Assembly (NCBI RefSeq): GCF_000374445.1 | Contig: NZ_KB894408.1 | Location: forward strand, 213,760-277,759 | Source of the DNA: Actinokineospora enzanensis DSM 44649 | GTDB lineage: Bacteria; Actinomycetota; Actinomycetes; Mycobacteriales; Pseudonocardiaceae | Reading direction: 5' to 3' | Length of the DNA stretch: 64,000 bases | In this document: positions 7,994 through 16,100 of the stretch, piece after piece | Position numbering within the stretch: position 1 is the first letter of the stretch | How the letters are laid out: each line of letters starts with the position of its first letter | Notes under the pieces: model-generated | Told to the model about the DNA's origin: nothing | Database searches by the model: none | The model's input: only the letters and a program-made list of their open reading frames with translations | Program-made: the position numbers and the translations under genes

Positions 7994-8338
7994 TTACTCG
8001 CCGAGCTTGGCCTCGATCGCCGCGGCCAGCTCCACCGCGGTGAGGCCAGTCGGGTCGACGCCCAGCTCGGCCGCCTGCTCGTTCAGCTCGACGATCCTGG
8101 CGTTGATCCGCTCGACCAGCTCGGGGATGGTGCCAGAGGTGTCCAGGCCGAGCGCTTCGGCGTCGGCCTGCCACATACCCTTGGTCTTCCCCTTGGGCGC
8201 CTTGCCAGGGTCGGCGACTTCACGCCAGCCCTCGATGCCGTCCTCGACCAGACGTCGGTATCGGGCGATCTCGGTCTGGTCGTGGGTGCGGATGCTCGCG
8301 GCCAGGTGCCCGCCGCTGTTGCGCTCGAAGGTCGGCAT
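7994..8338 (-). CDS. Small capsid-associated protein with SAP/HeH-like C-terminus
   Basis: The 114-residue protein directly follows the major capsid gene (TGATG overlap). Residues 55-85, 'A-D-A-E-A-L-G-L-D-T-S-G-T-I-P-E-L-V-E-R-I', read like a short SAP/HeH/LEM helix-extended-loop-helix motif, often seen in phage head proteins next to the major capsid gene. The N-terminus contains 'I-A-R-Y-R-R-L-V-E-D-G-I-E-G-W'. A role in capsid assembly or DNA contact is inferred. Confidence 0.5.
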   Translation of the reverse strand: MPTFERNSGGHLAASIRTHDQTEIARYRRLVEDGIEGWREVADPGKAPKGKTKGMWQADAEALGLDTSGTIPELVERINARIVELNEQAAELGVDPTGLTAVELAAAIEAKLGE

Positions 8339-9540
8339 CAGACCTTCAGTCCTTCGAGGACCCCGTGGGCGCGCTCGTTGCCGTACTTGAGGCCGATCTC
8401 GCCGTAGATCTGGCTGCGCTCGCTCGCCCCGGTCTTCGCGAGCGGTTCCTCGAAGAACACGCCCTTGCCCGGGATGGACAGAAAGACGGGCATGAGCTGT
8501 TCGAGCGACACCGGGACGATCATGTCCTGCGGCAGGTGCCGGTCCAGCATCGTGTTGAACGTCCCGAAGTCGGTCACGATCGTCGTCAGCGCGACACCGC
8601 CCACGGTGCGGCTGGTCTCGGTGTACTTGCCGTAGGCGTCAGCGAACGCGGCGGTCAGGGCGCGCTTCTGGATGCTGTTGCACGCGAGGGTCGCGGTGCC
8701 CTGCTCGGTGAGCCCGCCGTTGTCGAAGACGGCCTGGATGATGTCGTGGACGTGGTCCTTGGTGAGCGTGGTGGTCCACGGCTTCACCCAGGACAGGCCG
8801 GTCGCGGTACCGAGGGCGAGCGCGGCGCCGCCCTGCGAGGTCGACACCTTGAAGTTGTTGGTGTCGATCTGATCGACGTAGTACACGCGGCCCGCGACGA
8901 TGTTGGTCGCGGCGCCGGTCGTGCGGAAGACGATCTTGTCGTTGTCGATCAGGCCGTGCGCGGTCGAGGTGATCGTGTCGGTCGCCGAGCTGGCGCCGGT
9001 GACCGTGGTCGCCTTCGCGATCCGGTTGGTGGTGCACGCGGCGAGCAGGCCCTTGGTCTGGCGGGCGCTGGCGTTTGAGCTCGGTTTCGCGTACTGACCG
9101 TTCCAGAACGTCCAGTTCACGTCCAGCGCGATCGACTTGAGCGCCTGCTCGACCTGCCACGTCATTTCGTTCGCGACCGGGTTCGGGCCACCGCCCGGGT
9201 GCACGTACGGCGCCGACTGCGGCGAGGCCAGGTTCCCGGTCGCGGCCTGCTTAGTGTACGAGACCTCGACGGCTTCGTGGTGGATCTCGACGACGTTGGT
9301 CACGTTCGCCCGCGCCCGCTCCTCGGCCGTCGGCGCGTTGGCGCCCTCGACCTTGACTCGCTGGCCCGGGTCGCGCAGGTCGTAGGTCTGCCACTCGAAC
9401 TCGGTCGATGTGGTCTGGCCACCACCGGACAGGCCACCGATCGACGAGAGCAGCGGGGTGTCCTCCGGCGTGAGCGCGAACAGCTCGCCCGTGTAGTTCG
9501 GGAGGTTGAAAATGGTTCCCAGGCCCGTGATTCCGGACAT
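8338..9540 (-). CDS. Major capsid protein, SU10/DUF5309 type (HK97 fold)
   Basis: The 400-residue protein begins 'G-L-G-T-I-F-N-L-P-N-Y-T-G-E-L-F' and continues 'T-P-E-D-T-P-L-L-S-S-I-G-G-L', the N-terminal signature of SU10-type capsid proteins. The 'F-E-W-Q-T-Y-D-L-R' strand and the C-terminal 'I-Y-G-E-I-G-L-K-Y-G-N-E-R-A-H-G-V' also fit. Between about residues 173 and 250 an inserted beta-domain (T-A-H-G-L-x-D-N-D-K-I-V ... D-T-N-N-F-K-V) resembles FCCH-like decoration domains. An AAGGAG ribosome site precedes the ATG. It is the most abundant virion protein. Confidence 0.88.
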   Translation of the reverse strand: MSGITGLGTIFNLPNYTGELFALTPEDTPLLSSIGGLSGGGQTTSTEFEWQTYDLRDPGQRVKVEGANAPTAEERARANVTNVVEIHHEAVEVSYTKQAATGNLASPQSAPYVHPGGGPNPVANEMTWQVEQALKSIALDVNWTFWNGQYAKPSSNASARQTKGLLAACTTNRIAKATTVTGASSATDTITSTAHGLIDNDKIVFRTTGAATNIVAGRVYYVDQIDTNNFKVSTSQGGAALALGTATGLSWVKPWTTTLTKDHVHDIIQAVFDNGGLTEQGTATLACNSIQKRALTAAFADAYGKYTETSRTVGGVALTTIVTDFGTFNTMLDRHLPQDMIVPVSLEQLMPVFLSIPGKGVFFEEPLAKTGASERSQIYGEIGLKYGNERAHGVLEGLKV

Positions 9541-9662
9541 GGCGTTCTCCTTGGACAGTCAGGTGTTCTCGTGCTCGCGGAGTTCGAGCGAAGGAGCCTC
9601 CGTGGTGCCGGGCGCAGTGATCCGGGCGGGGTGCCTGCGGTCCTCACTAGACCCGGCCGGTG

Positions 9663-10373
9663 TCACTGCGGGGTCTGGAGCGCCTTCGCCCGCTTGAGCG
9701 CGATCGCCGTGCGATGGTCGCCTGCCCGCTGCGCGGCGGCGATCTGCTCGTCCAGGCTGGGGGCACCGACACCGGTACGGTCACCGCCGGACGACGCTGG
9801 CAGGCCCGGGGCGGTCTTCCACTCCGGGTACTGCTCGGCGGTGGTCGTCACCGCTCCGCTGATGGCCTGCCGCACTGCGGCGGTGTCAGTAGGGCTGACG
9901 CCGTTCAGTGCACCGGTCAGGTCAACCAGCCTCGCGAACACCCCGACCCGCTCAGCCTTGATGCCCGCGGCGAGCGCGAGGGACTCGACCATCGCGGCCC
10001 GCGCCTGGTCCTGGTAGGCGGCGGCCTGCTGCTGTGCTGCCGCCAGTGCGGCGGCGGGGTCTTGCTGCTGTTCCGGTGCGAGCCCGAACGCGGCGGAGAG
10101 CTTCGCCTGGAACTCCTGCTGCTGCGCGGTGAACTGCGCGGTGAGGCTTGCGGCCTGCCGGTCGAGCCGGTCCTTCATGAGCGCGTCGAGGTCGGCCTGC
10201 GTCAGGCCGAGCGTGGCCCCTTCGGGCTGCGTTCCACCGGGGGCGGTGGGGGCGGGGGTGGTCGGCCCGGCGGGGGCGGGCCCGGCGGGCGGGGTTGCCA
10301 CGGGCGCGGGCTGCTGCCCATCGGGGGCGACTCCGGGCGCGGTCGGGGCGGGTCCGGGGGTAGGTGCGGTCAT
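9663..10373 (-). CDS. Capsid scaffolding protein
   Basis: The 236-residue protein sits directly upstream of the capsid gene. It has a Pro/Ala-rich disordered N-terminus (residues 1-55), a long Gln/Ala-rich coiled coil (about 60-130, with D-R-Q-A-A-S-L-T-A-Q-F), and a basic C-terminus (T-A-I-A-L-K-R-A-K-A-L). This layout is classic for scaffold proteins that template procapsid assembly and are removed later. No protease gene is seen nearby, so release may occur without cleavage. Confidence 0.78.
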   Translation of the reverse strand: MTAPTPGPAPTAPGVAPDGQQPAPVATPPAGPAPAGPTTPAPTAPGGTQPEGATLGLTQADLDALMKDRLDRQAASLTAQFTAQQQEFQAKLSAAFGLAPEQQQDPAAALAAAQQQAAAYQDQARAAMVESLALAAGIKAERVGVFARLVDLTGALNGVSPTDTAAVRQAISGAVTTTAEQYPEWKTAPGLPASSGGDRTGVGAPSLDEQIAAAQRAGDHRTAIALKRAKALQTPQ

Positions 10374-10401
10374 GCCCCGGACCCTGTGCCCTTGGTGTCA
10401 C

Positions 10402-10743
10402 CTACAGGTCCACCACCGCGACCGTCATCGACGTCGCGGCGTCGAAGTTCAGGTACACGTTGCCGTCCTGCTGCCGGTAGACCGGGCTCGGCCGCCACCG
10501 GTAGGTCTTGCCCGCCGGGATGGTGACCGTTCGCGAGGTCACGGTCTGTCCGTCGACCAGCAGCGGGATCGGGACGGTCATGGTGTGCGACGCGGTGTCG
10601 GCGTTCTTGATGAGCACCACGGCGGGGCCGCCGTCGTAGAGGAACGAGTTGCCGTTCGGGGCAGCGCTCGCGTCGACCGCACTGAAGGTGAGTTCGGCGC
10701 CGGTCGTGTCGGCGAGCTGGACGGGGATTGCGGTGCGGGCCAC
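10402..10743 (-). CDS. Probable head decoration protein
   Basis: The 113-residue product is an all-beta protein, with alternating hydrophobics in 'A-E-L-T-F-S-A-V-D', 'V-V-L-I-K-N' and 'T-V-T-I-P-A-G-K-T-Y-R'. It lies between the Acb2-like gene and the scaffold gene, a common place for decoration proteins. I chose GTG at 10743 rather than an in-frame GTG at 10785 because a GAGGAG ribosome site lies 6-7 bases upstream of it. Confidence 0.6.
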   Translation of the reverse strand: MARTAIPVQLADTTGAELTFSAVDASAAPNGNSFLYDGGPAVVLIKNADTASHTMTVPIPLLVDGQTVTSRTVTIPAGKTYRWRPSPVYRQQDGNVYLNFDAATSMTVAVVDL

Positions 10744-10804
10744 GGTGGACTCCTCGGCCTGGACGATGGTGTGTGCCGGGGTCACCGTGGCCCGCCGCTG
10801 TCAC

Positions 10805-11023
10805 CTACAGGTGCGCGCGGACGGCCGCGTCCTTGGCCTCCAAGAGCTTCCGCAGTGCGGTGGTGTGCTCGGCCGGATCGGTGTCCGGGGTGAACCGGCC
10901 TTCCAGCTCATGCGCGAGCGCATGGAACATGCGGGCCACTTCGGCCAGCGCGGGCGGCAGGTGGTTGTGCTCGAAGTAGCGGAGGATCGGACGGGGCGGG
11001 TTGCCGTCGGTCAGGTTGCTCAT
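10805..11023 (-). CDS. Acb2/Tad1-type hairpin-domain protein (possible anti-CBASS sponge)
   Basis: The 72-residue, all-helical protein has a short N-terminal segment 'I-L-R-Y-F-E-H-N-H-L-P', a helix 'A-L-A-E-V-A-R-M-F-H-A-L-A-H-E-L', a loop, and a second helix 'T-A-L-R-K-L-L-E-A-K-D-A-A-V-R-A'. The two-helix hairpin ending in T-x-A-L-x-K-L-x-E-A matches the Acb2/Tad1 hairpin family, in which small phage proteins bind cyclic oligonucleotides and block CBASS or related defence. Many family members in actinophages are untested. It is encoded inside the head gene block. Family membership is by memory of the pattern, not a search. Confidence 0.55.
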   Translation of the reverse strand: MSNLTDGNPPRPILRYFEHNHLPPALAEVARMFHALAHELEGRFTPDTDPAEHTTALRKLLEAKDAAVRAHL

Positions 11024-11046
11024 GGCGACACTGTGCAACAGATCTG

Positions 11047-12114
11047 TCACCCAGCGGGTTGCTCCCGATCGCGCCGCCGAATCTGGCCTGTGGCCTCGGT
11101 GTGCTCGCGGATTCGCGTCGACTTCGCCCGGATCTGCGCGCGCAGACGGCGTGCGACCGGCCCGTTGTGGTCGATCTGCTCGGCGGCGGACTGGCGGCGG
11201 CGAAGGTCCCGCATCTCCCGCTCCAGGCGGCGCAGGGTTTGCTGCTCGCGGTAGCCGGTGGGGTTCTCGGCCGGACGCGGCGCGCGGGTGAAACCGACTG
11301 CGTGGGGATCGAGGCGGTGCGTGCAGTTGGGGTGCTGGAGTCCAGCGGTGACCGCCTCGGCGACGGTGCCCGCGACCGTGAGCCTGTCGACGGCCGTGCC
11401 GGTCGCGGTCCGCCCGGTGATCGACAGCAGGTTGCCCTCCCACGGGCGGCAGACACCGCACTCTCTGGGCGAATCGGAGACGACCACCAGGTCCCTGCCC
11501 TCGGCCACCATGGTGTCCAACTGGCCCTGCACGGCGGTTTGCCCGCTGATAGTGCGGCCTGCCATCCGAGCGTAGGCGTCAAGATGCCAACGGCGCCCGC
11601 TCTTGTCGACGAACCGGTCCTCCCCGCGCACGAGCAGCTTGTCGACCGCTTCGGCGATCGCGTCCTGCCGGGTGCCCGCCCCAGCCTGCACGCCCAGCTC
11701 CACATCGGACACGACCCGCCATGCCATCCGCTCGTGCGCGGCGATGACCGGGACGTGCGCGCCTTCCAGTCGCGTGACGAGTCGGGTGGCGAGCTGCTGC
11801 ACCGCCTGCGGGCGGGACACGACCGCGGGCACGTCGAGCGTCGTCGCGGCCCGCGCGCCGATCGCGTACGCCTCGTCGAGCGCGAGCGTGACCAGCTCGG
11901 GCGTGAGCGCGTCGGCCTGGGCGACGACGGCGCGCAGCTCGGCGCGCAGGGCCAGCGTCTCCCGGGTCTTGGCCGTGGCCCAGTCCGGCGCAGTGTGTCC
12001 GCGGACGAGGTGCTTGACGACCGTGGCCAGCATCCGCTCGGCCGCTTGGTCCCACACGTCCAGCAGGAGTTTCAGCACGCGGGCAGCGTCGCCGGGACTG
12101 ACCCCGCGCACCAC
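11047..12114 (-). CDS. Phage minor capsid protein 2 (MuF-like)
   Basis: The 355-residue protein follows the portal gene. It is helical for the first ~180 residues, then shows 'Y-A-R-M-A-G-R-T-I-S-G-Q-T-A-V' and 'D-L-V-V-V-S-D-S-P-R-E-C-G-V-C-R-P-W-E-G', with a later 'H-P-N-C-T-H-R-L-D-P'. These are the diagnostic motifs of phage minor capsid protein 2, related to Mu gpF, with paired Cys and His that may bind zinc. It joins the procapsid with the portal and may be injected. No C-terminal toxin domain is visible; the end is a basic coiled coil. Confidence 0.82.
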   Translation of the reverse strand: MVRGVSPGDAARVLKLLLDVWDQAAERMLATVVKHLVRGHTAPDWATAKTRETLALRAELRAVVAQADALTPELVTLALDEAYAIGARAATTLDVPAVVSRPQAVQQLATRLVTRLEGAHVPVIAAHERMAWRVVSDVELGVQAGAGTRQDAIAEAVDKLLVRGEDRFVDKSGRRWHLDAYARMAGRTISGQTAVQGQLDTMVAEGRDLVVVSDSPRECGVCRPWEGNLLSITGRTATGTAVDRLTVAGTVAEAVTAGLQHPNCTHRLDPHAVGFTRAPRPAENPTGYREQQTLRRLEREMRDLRRRQSAAEQIDHNGPVARRLRAQIRAKSTRIREHTEATGQIRRRDREQPAG

Positions 12115-12116
12115 GA

Positions 12117-13649
12117 CTACTCGCCGCCGCCGTCGGCAGGCCCGTCGTCGACCGGGCCGGGGGTGATCGGCTCCGTGCCGTCCCAGCTCGGCGCGATCGC
12201 GCGCTCGTCGGCAAGCGCGTCCACTTCGGCCTGGACCTGGTCGTCATCCCAATCCTGGTGGAGCATGCGCACCACCACCTCGTCGGATGCTGCCTGCGCG
12301 CGGCGCAGAAGCTCGACGACCTCGGCGAGTTCCTTCGCGTCCTGGTCCCCCTCGGGCCACGACAGAGTCGGGCGCGTGGTGGGCTTGGGTTGTCCGAATT
12401 GGACGGCGTTGATGAGTGCGAGGGTCTCGGCGAACCGCTCGATCGGCGGGCGTGCGTAACGGCGCTTCCGGCCGCCGGTCCGGGACGAACGGTGCCGTCG
12501 CAGCCGGAACGAGGTGCCGGAGAGCTGACCGTCCACGTCGATCCCGAACGTCTGCGGCGAATACCCTGCGCGCGACACAATCGCGTCGATCCAAGCCTTG
12601 CAGGTCTCGCGGTGCTCCTCGAACCGGATCGCGAACTCCACCGGCGTGAGCGGAGCGGCCTTGCCCGCGTCGTCGGCGGGCAGGCCCGGGATCGGCGTGA
12701 ACACGCGCGCGTCCTCGTCGAACACCTTGGCAGGTGCGGCACGGCCGCCGAACCACCGCGAACGGCCTTGGGGTGCGGCGTCCAGCATCTCGGCTGACGC
12801 CAGAATCCGGGCCTTGCCCAGCTCGATGTCCCGCATCCAGCTGCTGTATGCCTCATCCAGGCAGTCCATCAGCGACTCCAGGCCCTGGAAATCGCTGAGT
12901 CCGATCGGCATCCCGCTGTCCTCGTCCGGGTCCGGAAGGATGTTGGGCCAGTGCTCGACCAAGATCCCCGGCCGGATCGCGGTGGTCGAGTACGAGTCGA
13001 GCAGATCCTCGGTGGACGGGTGATCGGTCAGCGGAAGCAGGCGGCCGACGCTGATCTCGGTGCCCAGCCAGAGTTCGTTGCGCACCTGGCCGGGTTCGTG
13101 GTGCTCGATATGCCGCCACACCTCGCCTCGCTGCAACGCGGTCCACCCCGCTGGCGGGGGCAGCACGCGCACGAACGCCACCCGCCGCAGGCGGCCGAAC
13201 CGAAACTCGGGCAGCGCCTGGTCGGCCGGGACCACGGTGGGGATCGCGTGGTCGGCGATGTCTGCGTCCCAGGCTGGGACGAGGAACACGCCGCCGAGCG
13301 CGGCCGTGGTCTCGGCGGCCTCCAGCAGCGTGTTGCCCCACCCCGCGGCTTGGGCGAAGTGGTCCCATGCGTCCTGCATCTTCTTGTCCGCGCCCCAGTC
13401 AAGGCTCGGGGTGTCGCCCACGACTAAATCGGCGGACGTGCGGGCGATGTCGCGGGCGAGGGCGGAGTGCACGGCCCGTTCTTCGGGGTGCCGTTCCCGC
13501 TTGTGCCAGTAGCCGCCCGGCACGGTGGTGGGGACGTGGCGGGCGAGGTTGCGGGTGGAGCCGGTCCACCACGCACGCCATGACCGCCACCGCAGGCGCA
13601 GGGCTTGATGTCCGGGTGGGGGCCATTGGGAGCCGGGCTCGATCAGCAC
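12117..13649 (-). CDS. Portal protein
   Basis: The 510-residue protein lies between the large terminase and the MuF-like protein. It contains 'D-I-A-R-T-S-A-D-L-V-V-G-D-T-P' near residue 70, the portal wing motif, 'L-I-N-A-V-Q-F-G' and the helical stem, and 'S-W-P-E-G-D-Q-D-A-K-E-L-A-E-V-V', typical of SPP1-like portals. The acidic C-terminal tail is usual. It forms the dodecameric DNA entry vertex. The start is GTG with a weak GGAACC site. Confidence 0.82.
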   Translation of the reverse strand: MLIEPGSQWPPPGHQALRLRWRSWRAWWTGSTRNLARHVPTTVPGGYWHKRERHPEERAVHSALARDIARTSADLVVGDTPSLDWGADKKMQDAWDHFAQAAGWGNTLLEAAETTAALGGVFLVPAWDADIADHAIPTVVPADQALPEFRFGRLRRVAFVRVLPPPAGWTALQRGEVWRHIEHHEPGQVRNELWLGTEISVGRLLPLTDHPSTEDLLDSYSTTAIRPGILVEHWPNILPDPDEDSGMPIGLSDFQGLESLMDCLDEAYSSWMRDIELGKARILASAEMLDAAPQGRSRWFGGRAAPAKVFDEDARVFTPIPGLPADDAGKAAPLTPVEFAIRFEEHRETCKAWIDAIVSRAGYSPQTFGIDVDGQLSGTSFRLRRHRSSRTGGRKRRYARPPIERFAETLALINAVQFGQPKPTTRPTLSWPEGDQDAKELAEVVELLRRAQAASDEVVVRMLHQDWDDDQVQAEVDALADERAIAPSWDGTEPITPGPVDDGPADGGGE

Positions 13650-13868
13650 GTCAGCAAAGGTTCCGGCGCAGTGTCACCCGTTCGGCCGGCGATCAGCTCC
13701 AGCAGCACTCGCTAGACTGGCGTCGTTCGGTGGCCCCGCCTGCCGGGCCTGCGAGACAAGCCGCACCGGGGACATAGTTCCGTTGGGTAAGCCCCGGCAA
13801 GAGCCCGCGCTGCGGGTGCTCCGCGATCAACGGACGCCGCCCGGCAGGTCGACAGGGCCACCGAACAC
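13650..13868. other. Gap between terminase and portal with a small hairpin
   Basis: This 219-base gap is unusual in an otherwise overlapping operon. It contains a perfect 6-bp stem (13766-13771 with 13792-13797, CCGGGG/CCCCGG) enclosing 20 bases. An open frame crosses it (13693-13926 minus) but lacks a ribosome site and overlaps the terminase, so I do not call it. No promoter was evident. Confidence 0.4.
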
Positions 13869-15164
13869 CTACGCGGCAGCAGGTAGATCGGTCATCGCAG
13901 CCAGTTCCGGCAGCCACGCCCGCCATACGCCGCGCGCGGCCATCACCCCGTACCGCAGCGCGTCCGGCCCATGATCGTCGACCTTGGCCGGTTCCTCATC
14001 GCCGCGTAGCAGGGCTTCCTCAGCCCAGACGTAGCCGCACAGTTCATCCCACAAAATAGGGCATCGAGTCGTGTCCACCAGCAGACGCTCGCCACCGAGC
14101 AGTGACGCGGTGGCCTTGATCCCGTCGTCGACGCGGTTGTCCGCGGACCGCAGGCCCGGCCAGCCGTCGGCGCGCAGTTGCACCCGCAGCGACGCCGCGG
14201 ACGGATCGAGGACCGTGGTGGGCACCAGACCGGTGTCCGCGAGTTCGGCAGTGGCCCATGTCGCGAGGCGTGCGCTGATCTGGGCGTCGGTGAGTTGTCC
14301 GGCCTCGCGGCCGTTGTGCTGCCACTCGGCGACGCACCACAACCGGTCGCGGCCGGTGTCGTCGGCCGCGAGCACCAGGAGGACGGCGTGGGTGGGGTTG
14401 CTGGTGCCGTAGTCGATCGAGATCCAGGCGCGTTGCCATCGGTTCCTGGGCGGGGCCGCGTGGTGGTGGCGGTTCTCGTCGAGCATGTCGTAGATCGCGC
14501 CCTCGGCGGCGACCCAGAGCCCGAGGACGAACCGCTTGTAGTACAGGCCGGTGAACTCGCTGGCGATGCTGTCCTTGTACTCCTGCGACAGGCCGGGGTT
14601 GTCGAAGAGCGCGAAGTGGACGGTGTAGAGGTTCAGTTCACCGGCGCGTAGGAGGTACTTCTTTCGCAGCCAGTGGGCGGGGCTGTCGGGGTTGGTCGTG
14701 CCGAACAGCTTCGCGCCGCGTACCGAGCTGCGGCCCAGAAGCTGGACGAAGAAGTCCTCCTTCAGGACAGTGATCTCGTCCACGTAGGCGCCCGCGAGTG
14801 TCAGGCCGCGGATGGTCTTCTCGGCCTTGGCGTCGTGGGCGCCGAGTACGTGGACGGTGCGGCCCAGGATGCGGCATCGCGGTGCGCCGGGGGTGTAGGT
14901 GATGGCGTCCGGTGCCAGGTCGGCGATGACGTCGATGACGTTGCGGTAGGCCGAGTCCCGGGTGCGGCCGATCATGGCCAGCGGGCCCGGCGGTGCCGTG
15001 CGCACGTAAAGCAGCCAGCGGGCGATGGACGCGATGGTCTTACCCGACCGGATGCTGCCTTCCCACACGTTCAGCCGGGCGCAGGCGTCCAGAATGCTGT
15101 CCTGCTGTTTGATCGACAGGGCGGCCAGTTCCTCGGCCGGGGACGGCGGCGCGGGCGCGGTCAC
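13869..15164 (-). CDS. Terminase large subunit (TerL)
   Basis: The 431-residue protein has the packaging ATPase signature: Walker A 'E-G-S-I-R-S-G-K-T' at residues 35-43, Walker B 'A-G-A-Y-V-D-E-I' ending at Asp129-Glu130, and 'F-G-T-T-N-P-D' as coupling motif. The nuclease domain follows with 'S-I-D-Y-G-T-S-N-P-T' (about residue 245), 'V-L-D-P-S-A-A-S' and 'D-D-H-G-P-D-A-L-R-Y', which provide the acidic triad. It powers and terminates DNA packaging. It overlaps the small subunit gene by four bases. Confidence 0.95.
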   Translation of the reverse strand: MTAPAPPSPAEELAALSIKQQDSILDACARLNVWEGSIRSGKTIASIARWLLYVRTAPPGPLAMIGRTRDSAYRNVIDVIADLAPDAITYTPGAPRCRILGRTVHVLGAHDAKAEKTIRGLTLAGAYVDEITVLKEDFFVQLLGRSSVRGAKLFGTTNPDSPAHWLRKKYLLRAGELNLYTVHFALFDNPGLSQEYKDSIASEFTGLYYKRFVLGLWVAAEGAIYDMLDENRHHHAAPPRNRWQRAWISIDYGTSNPTHAVLLVLAADDTGRDRLWCVAEWQHNGREAGQLTDAQISARLATWATAELADTGLVPTTVLDPSAASLRVQLRADGWPGLRSADNRVDDGIKATASLLGGERLLVDTTRCPILWDELCGYVWAEEALLRGDEEPAKVDDHGPDALRYGVMAARGVWRAWLPELAAMTDLPAAA

Positions 15165-15760
15165 TCGGCGCCCTGCGCCGCGGCCTCCCCGGCGGCGCGG
15201 TCGCGCTGCTCGCGGGCAAGGCGTAGCGACTTCTCGAACTGCTCCAGCAATCCGGACGCGGCACCGGTTCCGCTGTTCTCGGCTTCCAGGCGCGTGTACT
15301 CGGCGACCGTGCGCGCGGCCGCGGCGATGGCGCCCATGGTGGACTGCCAGTCGCGGGGACCAGCCGGGGTGGTGTTGTACTCGACGCGTTCACCGGCCAT
15401 CGGGCCCGCGTCCTTGACCACGTGCAGGTGGGTGACGTCGGCCAGCAGCCGCTCGCGTAGCTCGTCGATGTCGTCGAGGAGGTCGGCGGCGAGCTGGTTG
15501 CGTCGCTCGGCGATGTGCGCGGCCTTCTGGCTGTTCGCGGCTTCGGTTCGCCATGCGCCGTCTCGCCACGCGTTGAGCAGGCCGTAGTCCCTCGCGATGC
15601 GTTGGACGGTGCCCATGCCGACGCCGTGGCGGCGGGCGATGCGGCGGACGCTGCCGTCGGTGGTGCCCGCGGTCTCGCGGATGTCCGCGGCGATCGCGTC
15701 GCGCTGTTGCTGGCTGAGGGCGGGTCCGGGCACGTGGGGATGGTGACCAGTGGGTGTCAC
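15161..15760 (-). CDS. Terminase small subunit (TerS)
   Basis: The 199-residue protein immediately precedes TerL with a 4-base overlap. Residues 18-65 contain a helix-turn-helix (G-S-V-R-R-I-A-R-R-H-G-V-G-M-G-T-V-Q-R-I), followed by helical oligomerisation segments with 'L-L-D-D-I-D-E-L-R-E-R-L'. It should recognise the packaging site and recruit TerL. The GTG start lies within a GGGTGACACCC sequence that recurs at other gene junctions of this prophage. Confidence 0.82.
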   Translation of the reverse strand: MTPTGHHPHVPGPALSQQQRDAIAADIRETAGTTDGSVRRIARRHGVGMGTVQRIARDYGLLNAWRDGAWRTEAANSQKAAHIAERRNQLAADLLDDIDELRERLLADVTHLHVVKDAGPMAGERVEYNTTPAGPRDWQSTMGAIAAAARTVAEYTRLEAENSGTGAASGLLEQFEKSLRLAREQRDRAAGEAAAQGAE

Positions 15761-15775
15761 CCCTGTCCGGTCATG

Positions 15776-15997
15776 TCATCCCTTGGGTTTGGGACCTGGT
15801 GGGGCGGGGGCGATGCCGTGCTCGCGGGCGATTCGGCGTACGTAGGCGGGTGAGTACGGGCTGCGCTCGGCTACATCGGTGGGAGGTGTGCCACGCCGGA
15901 GTTCGACAACGATCTCCTCGGCCACGACGGCGGTCGCGGCGTCGAGTTCGGCCTTGGCCTTGAGGTATCGCGCGGTGGCGCGGTCGAGTCCGGTCAT
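15776..15997 (-). CDS. Small helix-turn-helix protein at the head of the structural operon
   Basis: The 73-residue product has an N-terminal helix (A-R-Y-L-K-A-K-A-E-L-D-A-A) and a C-terminal helix-turn-helix 'P-P-T-D-V-A-E-R-S-P-Y-S-P-A-Y-V-R-R-I-A-R-E-H-G'. The second half echoes the TerS HTH, so it may act in packaging-site recognition or regulate the late promoter. A TACCCT box ends 7 bases before its ATG, suggesting a nearly leaderless transcript. Confidence 0.6.
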   Translation of the reverse strand: MTGLDRATARYLKAKAELDAATAVVAEEIVVELRRGTPPTDVAERSPYSPAYVRRIAREHGIAPAPPGPKPKG

Positions 15998-16100
15998 GTC
16001 GACCAGGGTAGCGGAACCGAGTTGCGATACACAGTTGCGTTGCGATACTTAGTTGCGATACTCTGTAGCGGTACACGGGAGCAGAACAAGAGGGGTCAAG
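15998..16100. promoter_or_regulatory. Divergent late/early promoter region with three GTTGCGATAC repeats
   Basis: Three exact copies of GTTGCGATAC lie at 16021-16030, 16039-16048 and 16052-16061 between divergent genes. On the plus strand TTGCGT (16035-16040) and GATACT (16057-16062) are 16 bases apart, a plausible promoter. On the minus strand TACCCT lies just ahead of the 15997 start with a repeat covering its -35 region. A regulator binding these repeats would control the whole structural operon and the 16101 gene. The binding protein is not known. Confidence 0.6.

Noticed and set aside
13760..13850. A tRNA-like segment (GGGGACATAGTTCCGTTGG) between terminase and portal
   Set aside because: It resembles a D-arm but has no T-arm consensus, no anticodon stem in place and no closing acceptor stem.
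13693..13926. A 77-codon minus-strand frame in the terminase-portal gap
   Set aside because: No ribosome site, overlap with the terminase end, and Cys/Arg/Gly-rich composition typical of chance frames.
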